This document shows positions 1 through 7,773 of a DNA stretch of 64,000 bases, piece by piece. This stretch comes from Paenibacillus sp. BSR1-1 (GTDB lineage Bacteria > Bacillota > Bacilli > Bacillales > Cytobacillaceae), in contig NZ_JAQMWQ010000002.1 of NCBI RefSeq assembly GCF_030403775.1, forward strand, positions 186,001-250,000, in the 5' to 3' direction. A model generated the notes under the pieces. That model made no database searches. It saw only the letters and a list, made by a program, of their open reading frames with translations, and was not told the origin of the DNA. How positions within the stretch are numbered: the stretch's first letter is position 1; the number at the start of each line of letters is the position of its first letter. The position numbers and the translations under genes are program-made.

Positions 1-333
1 TTAAATGGTGCATATTCGTCGATAAAATCGGAGAGTTCGCGGATAAATCATTTAGGTACGAATTCAGTATATTTATTTGCGAATCGTATTCTACAAAATT
101 ATGGAAGTATTCTACAATTTTCAGGACACATCCTACAAATTTGGCAGAGCATTCTACAAAATTTAGGCCTTATTCTACAATTGCGGTTATATTCTTTTAA
201 TTCGAAGGTGGATTCAACAAAATTATTGAGGTATTCTACAATTTTCAGGACACATCCTACAAATTTGAGTGGGCATTCTACAAAATTATAGACCTTATTC
301 TACAATTGCAGTTATATTCTTTAAACGAAACGG
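1..333. repeat. Intergenic repeat field with 21-bp phasing
   Basis: The motif CTACAA recurs with its first C at 91, 112, 133, 154 and 175, then at 236, 257, 278 and 300, which is a 21-bp step with one 22-bp step. Degenerate copies lie near 196 and 215. Before them a different motif ending in CG keeps the same register (C at 17, 38, 59, 80). At a larger scale two nearly identical blocks of 124 bp (about 86-209 and 210-333) follow each other. No ORF, protein-binding palindrome or transposase is seen. The 21-bp step is close to two helical turns. Function is unknown. Confidence 0.8.
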
Positions 334-359
334 GGGTCAAAGCTCAGAAAAAAGAAAAA

Positions 360-384
360 GCTGAACCAAAATGTTTGGTTCAGC
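360..384 (-). terminator. Rho-independent terminator of the 436-621 gene
   Basis: An 11-bp stem around a 3-nt loop (GCTGAACCAAA / TTTGGTTCAGC) is followed, on the minus strand, by a T-rich run. It lies just after the stop codon of the minus-strand small gene. Confidence 0.8.
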
Positions 385-435
385 CTGCGGGAAGATCTTA
401 TTTTCCATTCCCAGCGCCGGTTTTACATTTCGTTT

Positions 436-621
436 TTAAGAGCGCTGGATGTTAGTCGTGGAGAAGTTTTTCACCATTTTTTGCAAGTTTCGGTGCGCCT
501 CTCTTAATTTAATCGTTTCATCAATGATGTTTTGGAAACCTTCCAAATCTCTATCAGATGCATTCAATAAGGACTTCGGGATTCCTTCGACAATTTGTTG
601 TAGGGATAATTCCATAGCCAT
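436..621 (-). CDS. Small hypothetical protein (61 aa)
   Basis: I do not recognise a family. The protein is short, largely helical by composition and soluble, with charged residues and a Leu/Ile pattern typical of an amphipathic helix hairpin. An ATG at 621 is chosen because AAAGGTGG stands 8 nt upstream; an in-frame GTG 12 nt earlier overlaps that site. It is monocistronic with its own terminator. An opposite-strand ORF (449-715) lacks such a ribosome-binding site and is taken as a shadow. Confidence 0.6.
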   Translation of the reverse strand: MAMELSLQQIVEGIPKSLLNASDRDLEGFQNIIDETIKLREAHRNLQKMVKNFSTTNIQRS

Positions 622-830
622 GACAATGACCACCTTTCAACTAATTAATAAGACATCTGATTTGTCTTCCTTAATATTTTTCGATTGTGTTCAGTTTTTC
701 CTGCCAGCACCTTAGAAAACTTATCTACAAATAGCCCGAGGTTTTTATCAAGATAGTAAAAATCTTTCATAAAACGACACCATTCAATATGTAGTTCTTA
801 TCATTTGTAGAAAAATATTATTCGCTAATT

Positions 831-1346
831 CTATTTTGCTGCTTGATAGTGTTCATAAAACACCTTAAAAAGCCGATCATCTCCGCCGCGATCAGGATGT
901 AATGCTTTTAGTAGTTTTTTAAACTCTTTCTTTACTAAATCTTTGTCCGCATGGGAGTCTAATCCTAATAATGACTGAAAATTGATAGAAGCAGGTTCTG
1001 AAATAGCATATTCTGCTTGCAGCATTTTTTTCAAAGATCGTACTTTCGCCTGTTCGATACGTAAACTACTTTTTAACTCCTCAATCTCATCCTTCAATTT
1101 CTGGTTTTCTTTGAAGGTCTTTTCCCAATCCTGATAATCAACACCAAATTTTCTGCGATTTTCTTCAATTATTTTTTCTAAAATAAACGCAGCCAAATCA
1201 TTTGGTTTAATCAGGTAGTCAATGTTTAAATTTGTAGTCCGTTTCGCTTTTAGTTTTCCATCGAGGATCCAACGGATAACCATTTGCTCGCTCGTTGTAA
1301 TACCCTCGGAACCTAGTAATTTGGTAACTTCTTTTACATTTAGCAT
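831..1346 (-). CDS. J-domain protein with N-terminal helix-turn-helix-like region
   Basis: The C-terminal part (about residues 122-171) is a J domain with the HPD tripeptide at 150-152, the signature that stimulates Hsp70 (DnaK) ATPase. Residues 1-55 resemble a MerR/excisionase-like winged helix (NVKEVTKLLG, then a WILDGKLKA stretch). Residues 60-113 are predicted coiled coil. The domain order is opposite to DnaJ, which carries J at the N-terminus, and no zinc-finger or substrate-binding domain is present. It may recruit DnaK to a DNA-bound or scaffolded partner; that is inference. Single gene with upstream intergenic space on both sides. Confidence 0.75.
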   Translation of the reverse strand: MLNVKEVTKLLGSEGITTSEQMVIRWILDGKLKAKRTTNLNIDYLIKPNDLAAFILEKIIEENRRKFGVDYQDWEKTFKENQKLKDEIEELKSSLRIEQAKVRSLKKMLQAEYAISEPASINFQSLLGLDSHADKDLVKKEFKKLLKALHPDRGGDDRLFKVFYEHYQAAK

Positions 1347-1608
1347 GCCCTCAACTCATATCCCAACATAGTAAAATCTAAATTCAATGTAACATAGATA
1401 AATTTTTCCTAGATTACCATCATGTATTAATTTGATTAAAATTACTTTTCGGAATTTTTACAGCCTGTCTATTTTAATCCTTTGTCCCTATATTTTGAGT
1501 GAAAGGAGAAAAAACAGTCCAAAGGAATCTATTTTAATAGTTTCAGAATTGTTAAACTATTACTATCATCATGGGTTGGCTTCCATAAAATCTGTTAGGG
1601 GGAATACG

Positions 1609-2565
1609 ATGGAGCGAAAAGTACGCTTGATTCCGTACCAGGTAATGGCAGAGGTTGAAGAAGTAACCGAGGTGCCAAAAGGGGTTGAAATGATTCAGTC
1701 CCCGAAAGTTTGGGAAAAAACAAAAGGCAAGGGCATTACCATTGCAATCTTGGACACAGGTTGTGATCTCACGCATCCGGACTTAAAGGAACGGATTATT
1801 GGCGGATGCAATTTTACGAATGATGATAAAGGGAACAAAACGATTTATAAGGATTACAATGGGCACGGGACACATGTTGCCGGAACCATCGCAGCAACTG
1901 CCAATCAGCAGGGCGTAGTTGGAGTTGCCCCGGAAGCAAATCTATTAATTATAAAAGTTCTTGATAAAAATGGCTCCGGTCAATATGACTGGATTATCAA
2001 GGGAATCAATTATGCCATTGAACAAAAGGCTGATATCATTTCGATGAGCCTCGGCGGGCCAGAGGATGTACCGGAATTACACGAGGTCATTCAAAAAGCG
2101 GTGGCCAATAATATTCTAGTCGTCTGTGCTGCAGGAAATGAGGGGGATGGACAAGGTTCTACAGATGAATTCGATTATCCTGGTTCCTATAACGAGGTTA
2201 TAAGTGTAGGAGCGATCAACCTTGAACGCCATATTTCTGATTTTAGTAATTCCAATAAAGAGGTTGATGTGGTGGCACCCGGTGAAAATATCTTATCCAC
2301 TTATTTGAAGGGGAAATATGCTAGACTCAGCGGAACCTCAATGGCAACACCACATGTCTCAGGGGCAATGGCTCTCATAAAATCTTTGTCAAATCAAGCA
2401 TTCGAGAGAAATCTTTCAGAACCAGAACTCTATGCCCAATTAATAAGGAGAACGGTCCCATTAGGATATTCTCCAAAACTTGAAGGTAACGGAATGGTCT
2501 ATTTAACAGCTGTAGATTATCTAGTTAATGTATTCAATGAAACAACGAATGTTGTTAAAGTTTAA
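1609..2565 (+). CDS. ispA: Intracellular subtilisin-like serine protease (IspA/ISP family)
   Basis: A 318-aa S8 peptidase without signal peptide. The catalytic triad is visible: Asp49 in LDTGCD, His86 in HGTHVAG, Ser244 in SGTSMATPH, with oxyanion Asn177 in AAGN. The N-terminus carries the RLIPY motif (residues 6-10), which in characterised Bacillus ISPs binds across the active site and keeps the enzyme inactive until cleaved. Family role: major cytoplasmic protease of late growth and sporulation. The ATG at 1609 is chosen over an upstream in-frame start because AGGGGGAA precedes it and ISPs begin there; the upstream extension looks non-coding. Monocistronic. Confidence 0.95.
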   Translation: MERKVRLIPYQVMAEVEEVTEVPKGVEMIQSPKVWEKTKGKGITIAILDTGCDLTHPDLKERIIGGCNFTNDDKGNKTIYKDYNGHGTHVAGTIAATANQQGVVGVAPEANLLIIKVLDKNGSGQYDWIIKGINYAIEQKADIISMSLGGPEDVPELHEVIQKAVANNILVVCAAGNEGDGQGSTDEFDYPGSYNEVISVGAINLERHISDFSNSNKEVDVVAPGENILSTYLKGKYARLSGTSMATPHVSGAMALIKSLSNQAFERNLSEPELYAQLIRRTVPLGYSPKLEGNGMVYLTAVDYLVNVFNETTNVVKV

Positions 2566-2648
2566 AAGTTTTATTAAAACTTGTCCAGCAAATACCCAAT
2601 CATTTCTATGAGAAATTCATTTAATAGAAATGAAGGGAGTTGATTTGG

Positions 2649-2870
2649 ATGAGCTCACAAAATTTTCGAGACTTTGCACATAAGCTTGTTGGTGAAGAAG
2701 TAGAAGTTGTGACTAATAATGGGACATATACTGGAACATTAGAATATGTAGGCAGCGACAACATTATTTTGCGTACAAGAATCAGAGGCCGTGTTGTAAG
2801 ATTGGCTATTCGTATCGCGTTAATTATCGCCCTATTCAGTTTGTTAACAGGCCGCAGATTCACTTTTTAA
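2649..2870 (+). CDS. Small LSm-like (DUF2642-type) protein with hydrophobic tail
   Basis: A 73-aa protein. Residues about 12-45 (GEEVEVVTNNGTYTGTLEYV and following) have the alternating pattern of a small SH3/LSm-like beta barrel, as in DUF2642 proteins of Bacilli. Residues about 46-70 hold an Arg-rich stretch, then a hydrophobic segment (LAIRIALIIALFSLL) that could insert in or lie on a membrane. Start ATG at 2649 follows GAAGGGAG. Function unknown; the family is often found among sporulation or cell-surface genes. Confidence 0.65.
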   Translation: MSSQNFRDFAHKLVGEEVEVVTNNGTYTGTLEYVGSDNIILRTRIRGRVVRLAIRIALIIALFSLLTGRRFTF

Positions 2871-2921
2871 AAAAAATAGAGTCTAAATAAGAGTGGCTGC
2901 CAGTATTTAGGGCAGCCACTT

Positions 2922-3632
2922 TCATTCGGTGTCTAACGGTGAGTCCAAATGATCGTCAAATAAATCAATAAATAAACTGCCATTGGATGAAATGACGGCA
3001 TATTGAACCGCCTTGATTTGTACACTTCGCGATTTTAATTCCTGTTCCAGCCATTGTTTTGAAAAATTCTGGTTAAAATTCTTTTCTATTATCTTTCCGT
3101 CCATTATAAGTTCTTTTGGAAGTATAACATTTTCGTTTAAATTAGCAGGATTAAAATCTTTCATGCTGACATTTTGGTATTGTGTTTTCTTCAATACCGA
3201 TAATTTGCCGCTCACCTCTAAAAGCGCATACTCCACCTCAAAAATATCAAATATTCCTTGCTCTCGTAACTGCTGATTTAAATCATCCAAGGTATATCTT
3301 ATTTTTTTCATGTTGGCATCAAGTATTTTCCCATTTTCAATGATGACAGTCGGCTGCCCGGACAGCCACCTGCGAAAGGGACGGCTGTTTGCGGAAATAA
3401 AGGATAAGAAAAAATATATCAAAATAAGGGTAAGGAAAGAAGAGATCATCGGAACGAAGTGGAGATTCGTATCAAACCCCATGTTCCCAATGAAAGAGCC
3501 TATCGTGATTGATAAAGCAAAATTATAATAATTTGTATGGGAGTTAACCTGTTTTCCAACCCAAAGTGAAACAACCATTAAAACGATATAGGAAATACAT
3601 GTACGGATAATCGCTTCAGAAACAAGATGCAA
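2922..3632 (-). CDS. DUF421 family membrane protein (YetF-like)
   Basis: 236 aa. Three hydrophobic segments occupy about residues 8-85, followed by a basic linker (SRPFRRWLSG) and the typical DUF421 cytosolic part: the PTVIIENGKI strand, a DLNQQLREQGI helix and the VEYALLEVSGKLSVLKK strand. This matches the YetF/YrbG/YkjA family of spore-formers, several of which are forespore-expressed and linked to spore integrity. The molecular role remains unclear. It is transcribed alone and its stop lies 51 bp from the convergent 2649-2870 gene. Confidence 0.88.
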   Translation of the reverse strand: MHLVSEAIIRTCISYIVLMVVSLWVGKQVNSHTNYYNFALSITIGSFIGNMGFDTNLHFVPMISSFLTLILIYFFLSFISANSRPFRRWLSGQPTVIIENGKILDANMKKIRYTLDDLNQQLREQGIFDIFEVEYALLEVSGKLSVLKKTQYQNVSMKDFNPANLNENVILPKELIMDGKIIEKNFNQNFSKQWLEQELKSRSVQIKAVQYAVISSNGSLFIDLFDDHLDSPLDTE

Positions 3633-3762
3633 TCTACTTCATCCTTCACTTTAAATTGTTCCTATTTCAGTATGGGCTAAAAAGGTAATTTAAATGTAAG
3701 ATATTCTGCCATATATATAGTTCTGTTTGTTGCTGTGAGGTATCATCAAAAGGGAGGTGTTT

Positions 3763-4260
3763 ATGTTGATTATTGAGGAATTGTATTCGATAGAGGAATC
3801 TATCTCGGAGCTTTCTGAACTTTTGGTGAATGTAGTCGATGATGGCGCAGCCGTAGGCTTTCTGCCTCCAATGAAACCATCATTAGCCAGGGAGTATTGG
3901 GAAACGGTTTTATCACCTGGTGTGATTTTATTCGCGGCCAAAATTAACAATAGAATTGTCGGGAGTGTTCAATTACATTTATGCATGAAACAAAACGGAT
4001 TACATAGGGCTGATATTGCCAAACTCATTACGGATCCGGATTTTAGGCGGCAGGGTTTAGGCCGTGCTTTAATGCAAAAAGCAGAGGAACGGGCATTACA
4101 AGAAGGTCGGTCATTGTTAGTTTTGGATACAAGAGAGGGAGACGCCTCCAATAAACTTTATCAATCATTAGGATTTATCGAAGCAGGACGAATCCCGAAC
4201 TTTGCCAAGTCAGCAAATGGGGAGTTGCATACAACAGTTTTGTATTACAAAAATCTATAA
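3763..4260 (+). CDS. GNAT family N-acetyltransferase
   Basis: 165 aa GNAT fold. The acetyl-CoA pyrophosphate-binding motif is clear near residue 100 (RRQGLGRALM), preceded by the beta-strand pair (GSVQLHLC ... ADIAKLITDPDF) and followed by motif B (LYQSLGF). Length is normal for a single-domain acetyltransferase. The substrate cannot be told. ATG at 3763 has AGGGAGG 5 nt upstream. Ends at a bidirectional terminator shared with the next, convergent gene. Confidence 0.88.
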   Translation: MLIIEELYSIEESISELSELLVNVVDDGAAVGFLPPMKPSLAREYWETVLSPGVILFAAKINNRIVGSVQLHLCMKQNGLHRADIAKLITDPDFRRQGLGRALMQKAEERALQEGRSLLVLDTREGDASNKLYQSLGFIEAGRIPNFAKSANGELHTTVLYYKNL

Positions 4261-4263
4261 TAA

Positions 4264-4296
4264 ATAAAGCGGTGTTCAAGGTGAACACCGCTTTAT
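4264..4296. terminator. Bidirectional terminator
   Basis: A long stem (ATAAAGCGGTGTTC with its complement) around a 3-nt loop, flanked by A and T runs, between the convergent GNAT and AbrB-family genes. It overlaps the last codon of the latter. Confidence 0.85.
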
Positions 4297-5393
4297 ATTT
4301 GCTTCACTTTCCTCCGTACCCTAATAAACAACTTCAATATCGGCGGAACTGCAAAATAGATAAATAGGAGCCGGAATAATTGGTACCCGGTTACCATTGA
4401 TAAATCTGCATGCACTTCATGAGCGAGTATACCCATTTGATCCATACCGCCGGGTGCTGTGCTTAAAAAACTTGTAGACGGAGAAATATGGTAATAGAAA
4501 ACAAGCAGCAAGCTTAAGCCGATGGAGCCTAGTATCATGACCATGCCGCTTATTAGGGCAAGGGTAATCATTTTCCTTTTGTGCGGCAATTTTTCCGGTT
4601 TTAATAATAATCCTATATAACCGCCAATCAGGAATTGTGAAAGGTCCAAGATCGTTGGAGATAGGGGAGGCCCATGTAGTCCGGAAATATTGATGACGGC
4701 TGTTCCGATAATCGGCGCCAACAAAAATGGAGTAGGAAACCTAAGTTTTTTTCCAAGGAAAGCACAAATCACGCAGACAACCGCAAACAAAAGTATGGTT
4801 GGGAAAAACGGTCCAGAAAATGCTGCTGTCTTATGAGTGATGTCTGCAACAGGACCCGAGTTAACTTTTTGAAAAAAAGGTCCTAAAATCAGAAAGGGAA
4901 CAAAGAAAATGATCATCAATAATCTTGCAACCTGAAGGAAGGTAACTGTTGTGATATCAATTCCTTTTACTTCCTCAGCAAAGGTAATCATTTGAGAAAG
5001 CCCGCCTGGAATACTGCCTGTTAGCACCGTTGCATAATCTACACCGGTAAGTTTGGAGACAATGAAAGCAATTCCCGCGCAAAATACCACAAGCGTAACG
5101 GTCATAAGGAGCATTGAAGGAAGCTTTTCAAAAATTTGCGATAGAGCATCCTTTGTAAACGAAAGTCCGATGGAATAACCCACAATGATTAGCCCGGTAT
5201 CCCGAATGTATCTTGGCCAGAATAACGGAAGCTTCACTAACCTTGCGCCAATCAGGACAGCGGTCATCGGACCAAGCAGCCATGGAATAGGGGTATGAAT
5301 GAATGTGAAAAGAATTCCACCAATTAAGGCAATTACCAGAGTGATCAAAAAACGTATTCTTTTGTCATCCGAGTTGATTGGTAAATACTTCAA
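4293..5393 (-). CDS. AbrB family membrane transporter
   Basis: 366 aa, almost entirely hydrophobic with about 10 membrane segments. The internally repeated halves each contain a PIPWLLGPM-like or TPFLLAPIIG motif and a GxPGG loop (SIPGGLSQMI; TAPGGMDQMG), which is the hallmark of the AbrB/ammonia-monooxygenase-like transporter family (PF05145). The substrate is not established for most members. I choose a TTG start at 5393 with AGAAGGG upstream; the longer frame to 5540 runs through a repeat element and adds a non-family N-terminus. Unrelated to the AbrB transcription factor despite the name. Confidence 0.82.
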   Translation of the reverse strand: MKYLPINSDDKRIRFLITLVIALIGGILFTFIHTPIPWLLGPMTAVLIGARLVKLPLFWPRYIRDTGLIIVGYSIGLSFTKDALSQIFEKLPSMLLMTVTLVVFCAGIAFIVSKLTGVDYATVLTGSIPGGLSQMITFAEEVKGIDITTVTFLQVARLLMIIFFVPFLILGPFFQKVNSGPVADITHKTAAFSGPFFPTILLFAVVCVICAFLGKKLRFPTPFLLAPIIGTAVINISGLHGPPLSPTILDLSQFLIGGYIGLLLKPEKLPHKRKMITLALISGMVMILGSIGLSLLLVFYYHISPSTSFLSTAPGGMDQMGILAHEVHADLSMVTGYQLFRLLFIYFAVPPILKLFIRVRRKVKQI

Positions 5394-5454
5394 TAGAAAC
5401 CCTTCTGTCTTAAAAATTTTATTAAAAAACACAATTTTACAATTTGATTGGGCT

Positions 5455-5551
5455 TTCATTGCCCGAGCGAGGCAACTTTTACAAGATACGGTAAATGAAA
5501 TGAACTTACATCTCTCGAGCAAGCCAACTTTTTCATTCAACGGGCAATGAA
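5455..5551. repeat. 52-bp repeat pair bounded by an 11-bp inverted repeat
   Basis: The sequence GAGCGAGGCAACTTTT at 5465 recurs as GAGCAAGCCAACTTTT at 5517, exactly 52 bp later. TTCATTGCCCG (5455-5465) and its exact complement (5541-5551) bracket the unit. The internal 12-mer CGGTAAATGAAA (5489-5500) also occurs in the 55.9-56.0 kb array, so both belong to one dispersed family. Confidence 0.75.
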
Positions 5552-5569
5552 GCTAAGAACACTAATAAC

Positions 5570-6838
5570 CTAAGCCAACATTTCATTATGCTGCTTGGCT
5601 TCCTGGCGCTGTTCTTTAATTAGAATGCCCCCAATTAAGCCAAACATGGAAAACAGGACGGGGATAATAAATCCATAGTGATAGCCAACACTGCTGCTAG
5701 CCGCATGAAAATGGTCTAATACTTTTCCGAAAATAATTGGCAGCAGTACCGCACTTAAAAAACCACCAGTATTCGCAAATCCCGAAACCACTCCAACCTC
5801 TTTCATCGGGAAAGATTTTCGGACAACAGCGAAGGTCAACGAGCTCGCACCATTTCCATAGCCAATGATAAAGAAAAGAACTACAAGCATACTATGGGAT
5901 GGCTTCCCATTAAATATAAGGAACGCAATCCAGCATATAAAAACAATAATATGCACAATGATATAAGGTTTTTTAATGGAATCCAGCCTACTTGAGATCC
6001 AGCCGGTAAGCGGAGCTCCTATAATTGCCCCGACTAAACCAATCATAATCAGCTGACTTGCATCTGATCGGCTCATCCCGTACACATGCATTCCATAAGG
6101 AACAGCCCAAGAACCAATAAATCCAACATACGTACCGACCACGCCAAAATGACATAAGAACGTTGCCCAAGCTTGTCGATCGGAAAGCATCCGTCTTAAT
6201 AAGACAATCGTATTCTCACGCTTTTTCTCTTTTTTTACTTTTAAAGCTTCTTTCGTAAAAATTTTCTTTGGCTTGTTTACGAGAACAACATATAAAAGAA
6301 GCCCACATAAACATAATAGGATTCCTGTGATGAAAAAAGGAGTTCTCCAGCCAGATAAGGTGATCCAAGCGGAAAAGGGAACGGTCGCCATTAAGAACCC
6401 AAGGCTTCCACCCACCCCGGCGAATCCTAGTAAGCCGACAAATTCTCTTACTTTAAACCATTGGCTCATAATTATAACCAAATTAACCCAAATCGTCGCA
6501 TCACCCATACCCGCCATCAATCTGGCAATAAGAAGCATATATTCATTTGTTGCCAGACTATAAAGAACCGTTCCTAGCCCATTGAGTATCGCTCCAACGA
6601 TTAAAAACACATTGGGACCAAACCGGTCTGAAAGGATACCAATGGGAACCTGCAGCCCAGCATAAGCCAAGAATTGAACACTGGTCAAGAGGCCGATAGT
6701 TGCCGCCGTAATGTTAAAATCTTTCATTAATTGATCGGAAATTAATCCAGGTGCTGTCCTTTGACTCACGATTAAAAAATAAGTGAACAAGACGGTGGCG
6801 AAAACCACCCAACGATACCTGCTATTTTGTTTATTCAA
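5570..6838 (-). CDS. MFS transporter
   Basis: 422 aa with 12 predicted membrane segments. The MFS signature loop between TM2 and TM3 is present (GILSDRFGP), and its half-repeat lies between TM8 and TM9 (GWISSRLDS). A charged central loop (KKIFTKEALKVKKEKKR region) divides the halves, and the C-tail is charged. General architecture is like organophosphate/hexuronate or CynX-type symporters; the substrate cannot be assigned. TTG start at 6838 with CAGGGG upstream. The gap to the AbrB-family gene contains a repeat, so an operon is uncertain. Confidence 0.85.
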   Translation of the reverse strand: MNKQNSRYRWVVFATVLFTYFLIVSQRTAPGLISDQLMKDFNITAATIGLLTSVQFLAYAGLQVPIGILSDRFGPNVFLIVGAILNGLGTVLYSLATNEYMLLIARLMAGMGDATIWVNLVIIMSQWFKVREFVGLLGFAGVGGSLGFLMATVPFSAWITLSGWRTPFFITGILLCLCGLLLYVVLVNKPKKIFTKEALKVKKEKKRENTIVLLRRMLSDRQAWATFLCHFGVVGTYVGFIGSWAVPYGMHVYGMSRSDASQLIMIGLVGAIIGAPLTGWISSRLDSIKKPYIIVHIIVFICWIAFLIFNGKPSHSMLVVLFFIIGYGNGASSLTFAVVRKSFPMKEVGVVSGFANTGGFLSAVLLPIIFGKVLDHFHAASSSVGYHYGFIIPVLFSMFGLIGGILIKEQRQEAKQHNEMLA

Positions 6839-6956
6839 TGAAATCTACCCCTGTTTACTTTTATTCCCTTCCAATTATACTCTTATTTTTTTATAAATGA
6901 ATTTTGTAAGAAAATTGGTTGCGTTTACAAGGAAAATTTTTTTTTGGTAAAAAAAA

Positions 6957-6976
6957 ATCCCTGTGTAAACAGGGAT
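6957..6976 (-). terminator. Rho-independent terminator of yyaC
   Basis: An 8-bp stem ATCCCTGT/ACAGGGAT with a 4-nt loop, followed on the minus strand by a run of T, directly after the yyaC stop codon. Confidence 0.85.
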
Positions 6977-6981
6977 AATGG

Positions 6982-7569
6982 TTATTGATGATGGAGCAGG
7001 ATCGGGTGGTTTGAAGGATAGTTAAAATACTGCCGAACTGCCAGCGAAATTCCTTTTGCAATATTAACAGCCATTGTATAGATAAGGTGAAGGTTTGTGA
7101 TAAATAAAGAAGATTCCATAGATGGATCATTTTCTAGGACGACTCCCATAACGCTGCAGTCGCCAATTGGAGGAAGCGGGATTCCAAGGCCCTCTCCTGG
7201 CAGCAATGCGCCTTCTCGAACGACTATGGAATTCACGATTCCCACTGAACCTAGAACACTATCAATCGCAACAACAAAACTATTTTCTGGAAGACTGAGC
7301 CGGGTCAATGCCGGAATGAGGGTTTTCGCATCCATAGGAGACTGAAGATTTCCTAAGACAGTTAAATGGCCAGGAAACAGGTTAGAAAGCAAGGTCCCGA
7401 CAAACGGACCAAGGCTGTCACCGCTGATTCTATTTGAACCAATTCCAACGACATAAATATGTTTTGTTCCTACTGGAATGAGGGAATGCAAGGTGTTGCG
7501 AATAAAGAGCGGAGCCAGCTTATGATTGTAAGGGATAATTCTATTATTCTGTGAGTTTAGCAAATCCAT
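6982..7569 (-). CDS. yyaC: Spore protease YyaC (DUF1256)
   Basis: 195 aa. The family core is visible: VVGIGSNRISGDSLGPFVG near residues 40-58, an AIDSVLGS stretch, and a VVREGALLPGEGLG stretch that in related Gpr/HybD-type peptidases frames the active or metal site. YyaC is conserved only in endospore formers and is annotated as a sporulation peptidase related to the germination protease Gpr; direct biochemical evidence is thin. ATG at 7569 follows AGGTGG. This gene is good evidence that the host sporulates. Confidence 0.92.
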   Translation of the reverse strand: MDLLNSQNNRIIPYNHKLAPLFIRNTLHSLIPVGTKHIYVVGIGSNRISGDSLGPFVGTLLSNLFPGHLTVLGNLQSPMDAKTLIPALTRLSLPENSFVVAIDSVLGSVGIVNSIVVREGALLPGEGLGIPLPPIGDCSVMGVVLENDPSMESSLFITNLHLIYTMAVNIAKGISLAVRQYFNYPSNHPILLHHQ

Positions 7570-7773
7570 CTATTACACACCACCTATTTTTCTTCCTATT
7601 TCGTTTATCGAAATGAATAGATATTTTAATATTCTGTTTTTATGTATAATAATCCTTCCAAGAAAACGGGAATTTCACATTAATTTAATTGTCATAATTT
7701 TCTAATGCACATAAATCTACCAATTCATACAAATAATGAAAAGTATGATATGACAGTAGAGGGTGTATATTCG

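Noticed and set aside
449..715. Plus-strand ORF of 88 codons
   Set aside because: It overlaps the minus-strand small gene, which has a better ribosome-binding site and its own terminator.
1432..1608. 59-codon upstream extension of the protease gene
   Set aside because: ISP proteins start near the RLIPY motif, and AGGGGGAA stands just before the ATG at 1609; the upstream part is not conserved-looking.
5394..5540. N-terminal extension of the AbrB-family transporter
   Set aside because: It runs through a repeat element, does not resemble the family, and a TTG with a good ribosome-binding site lies at the expected start.
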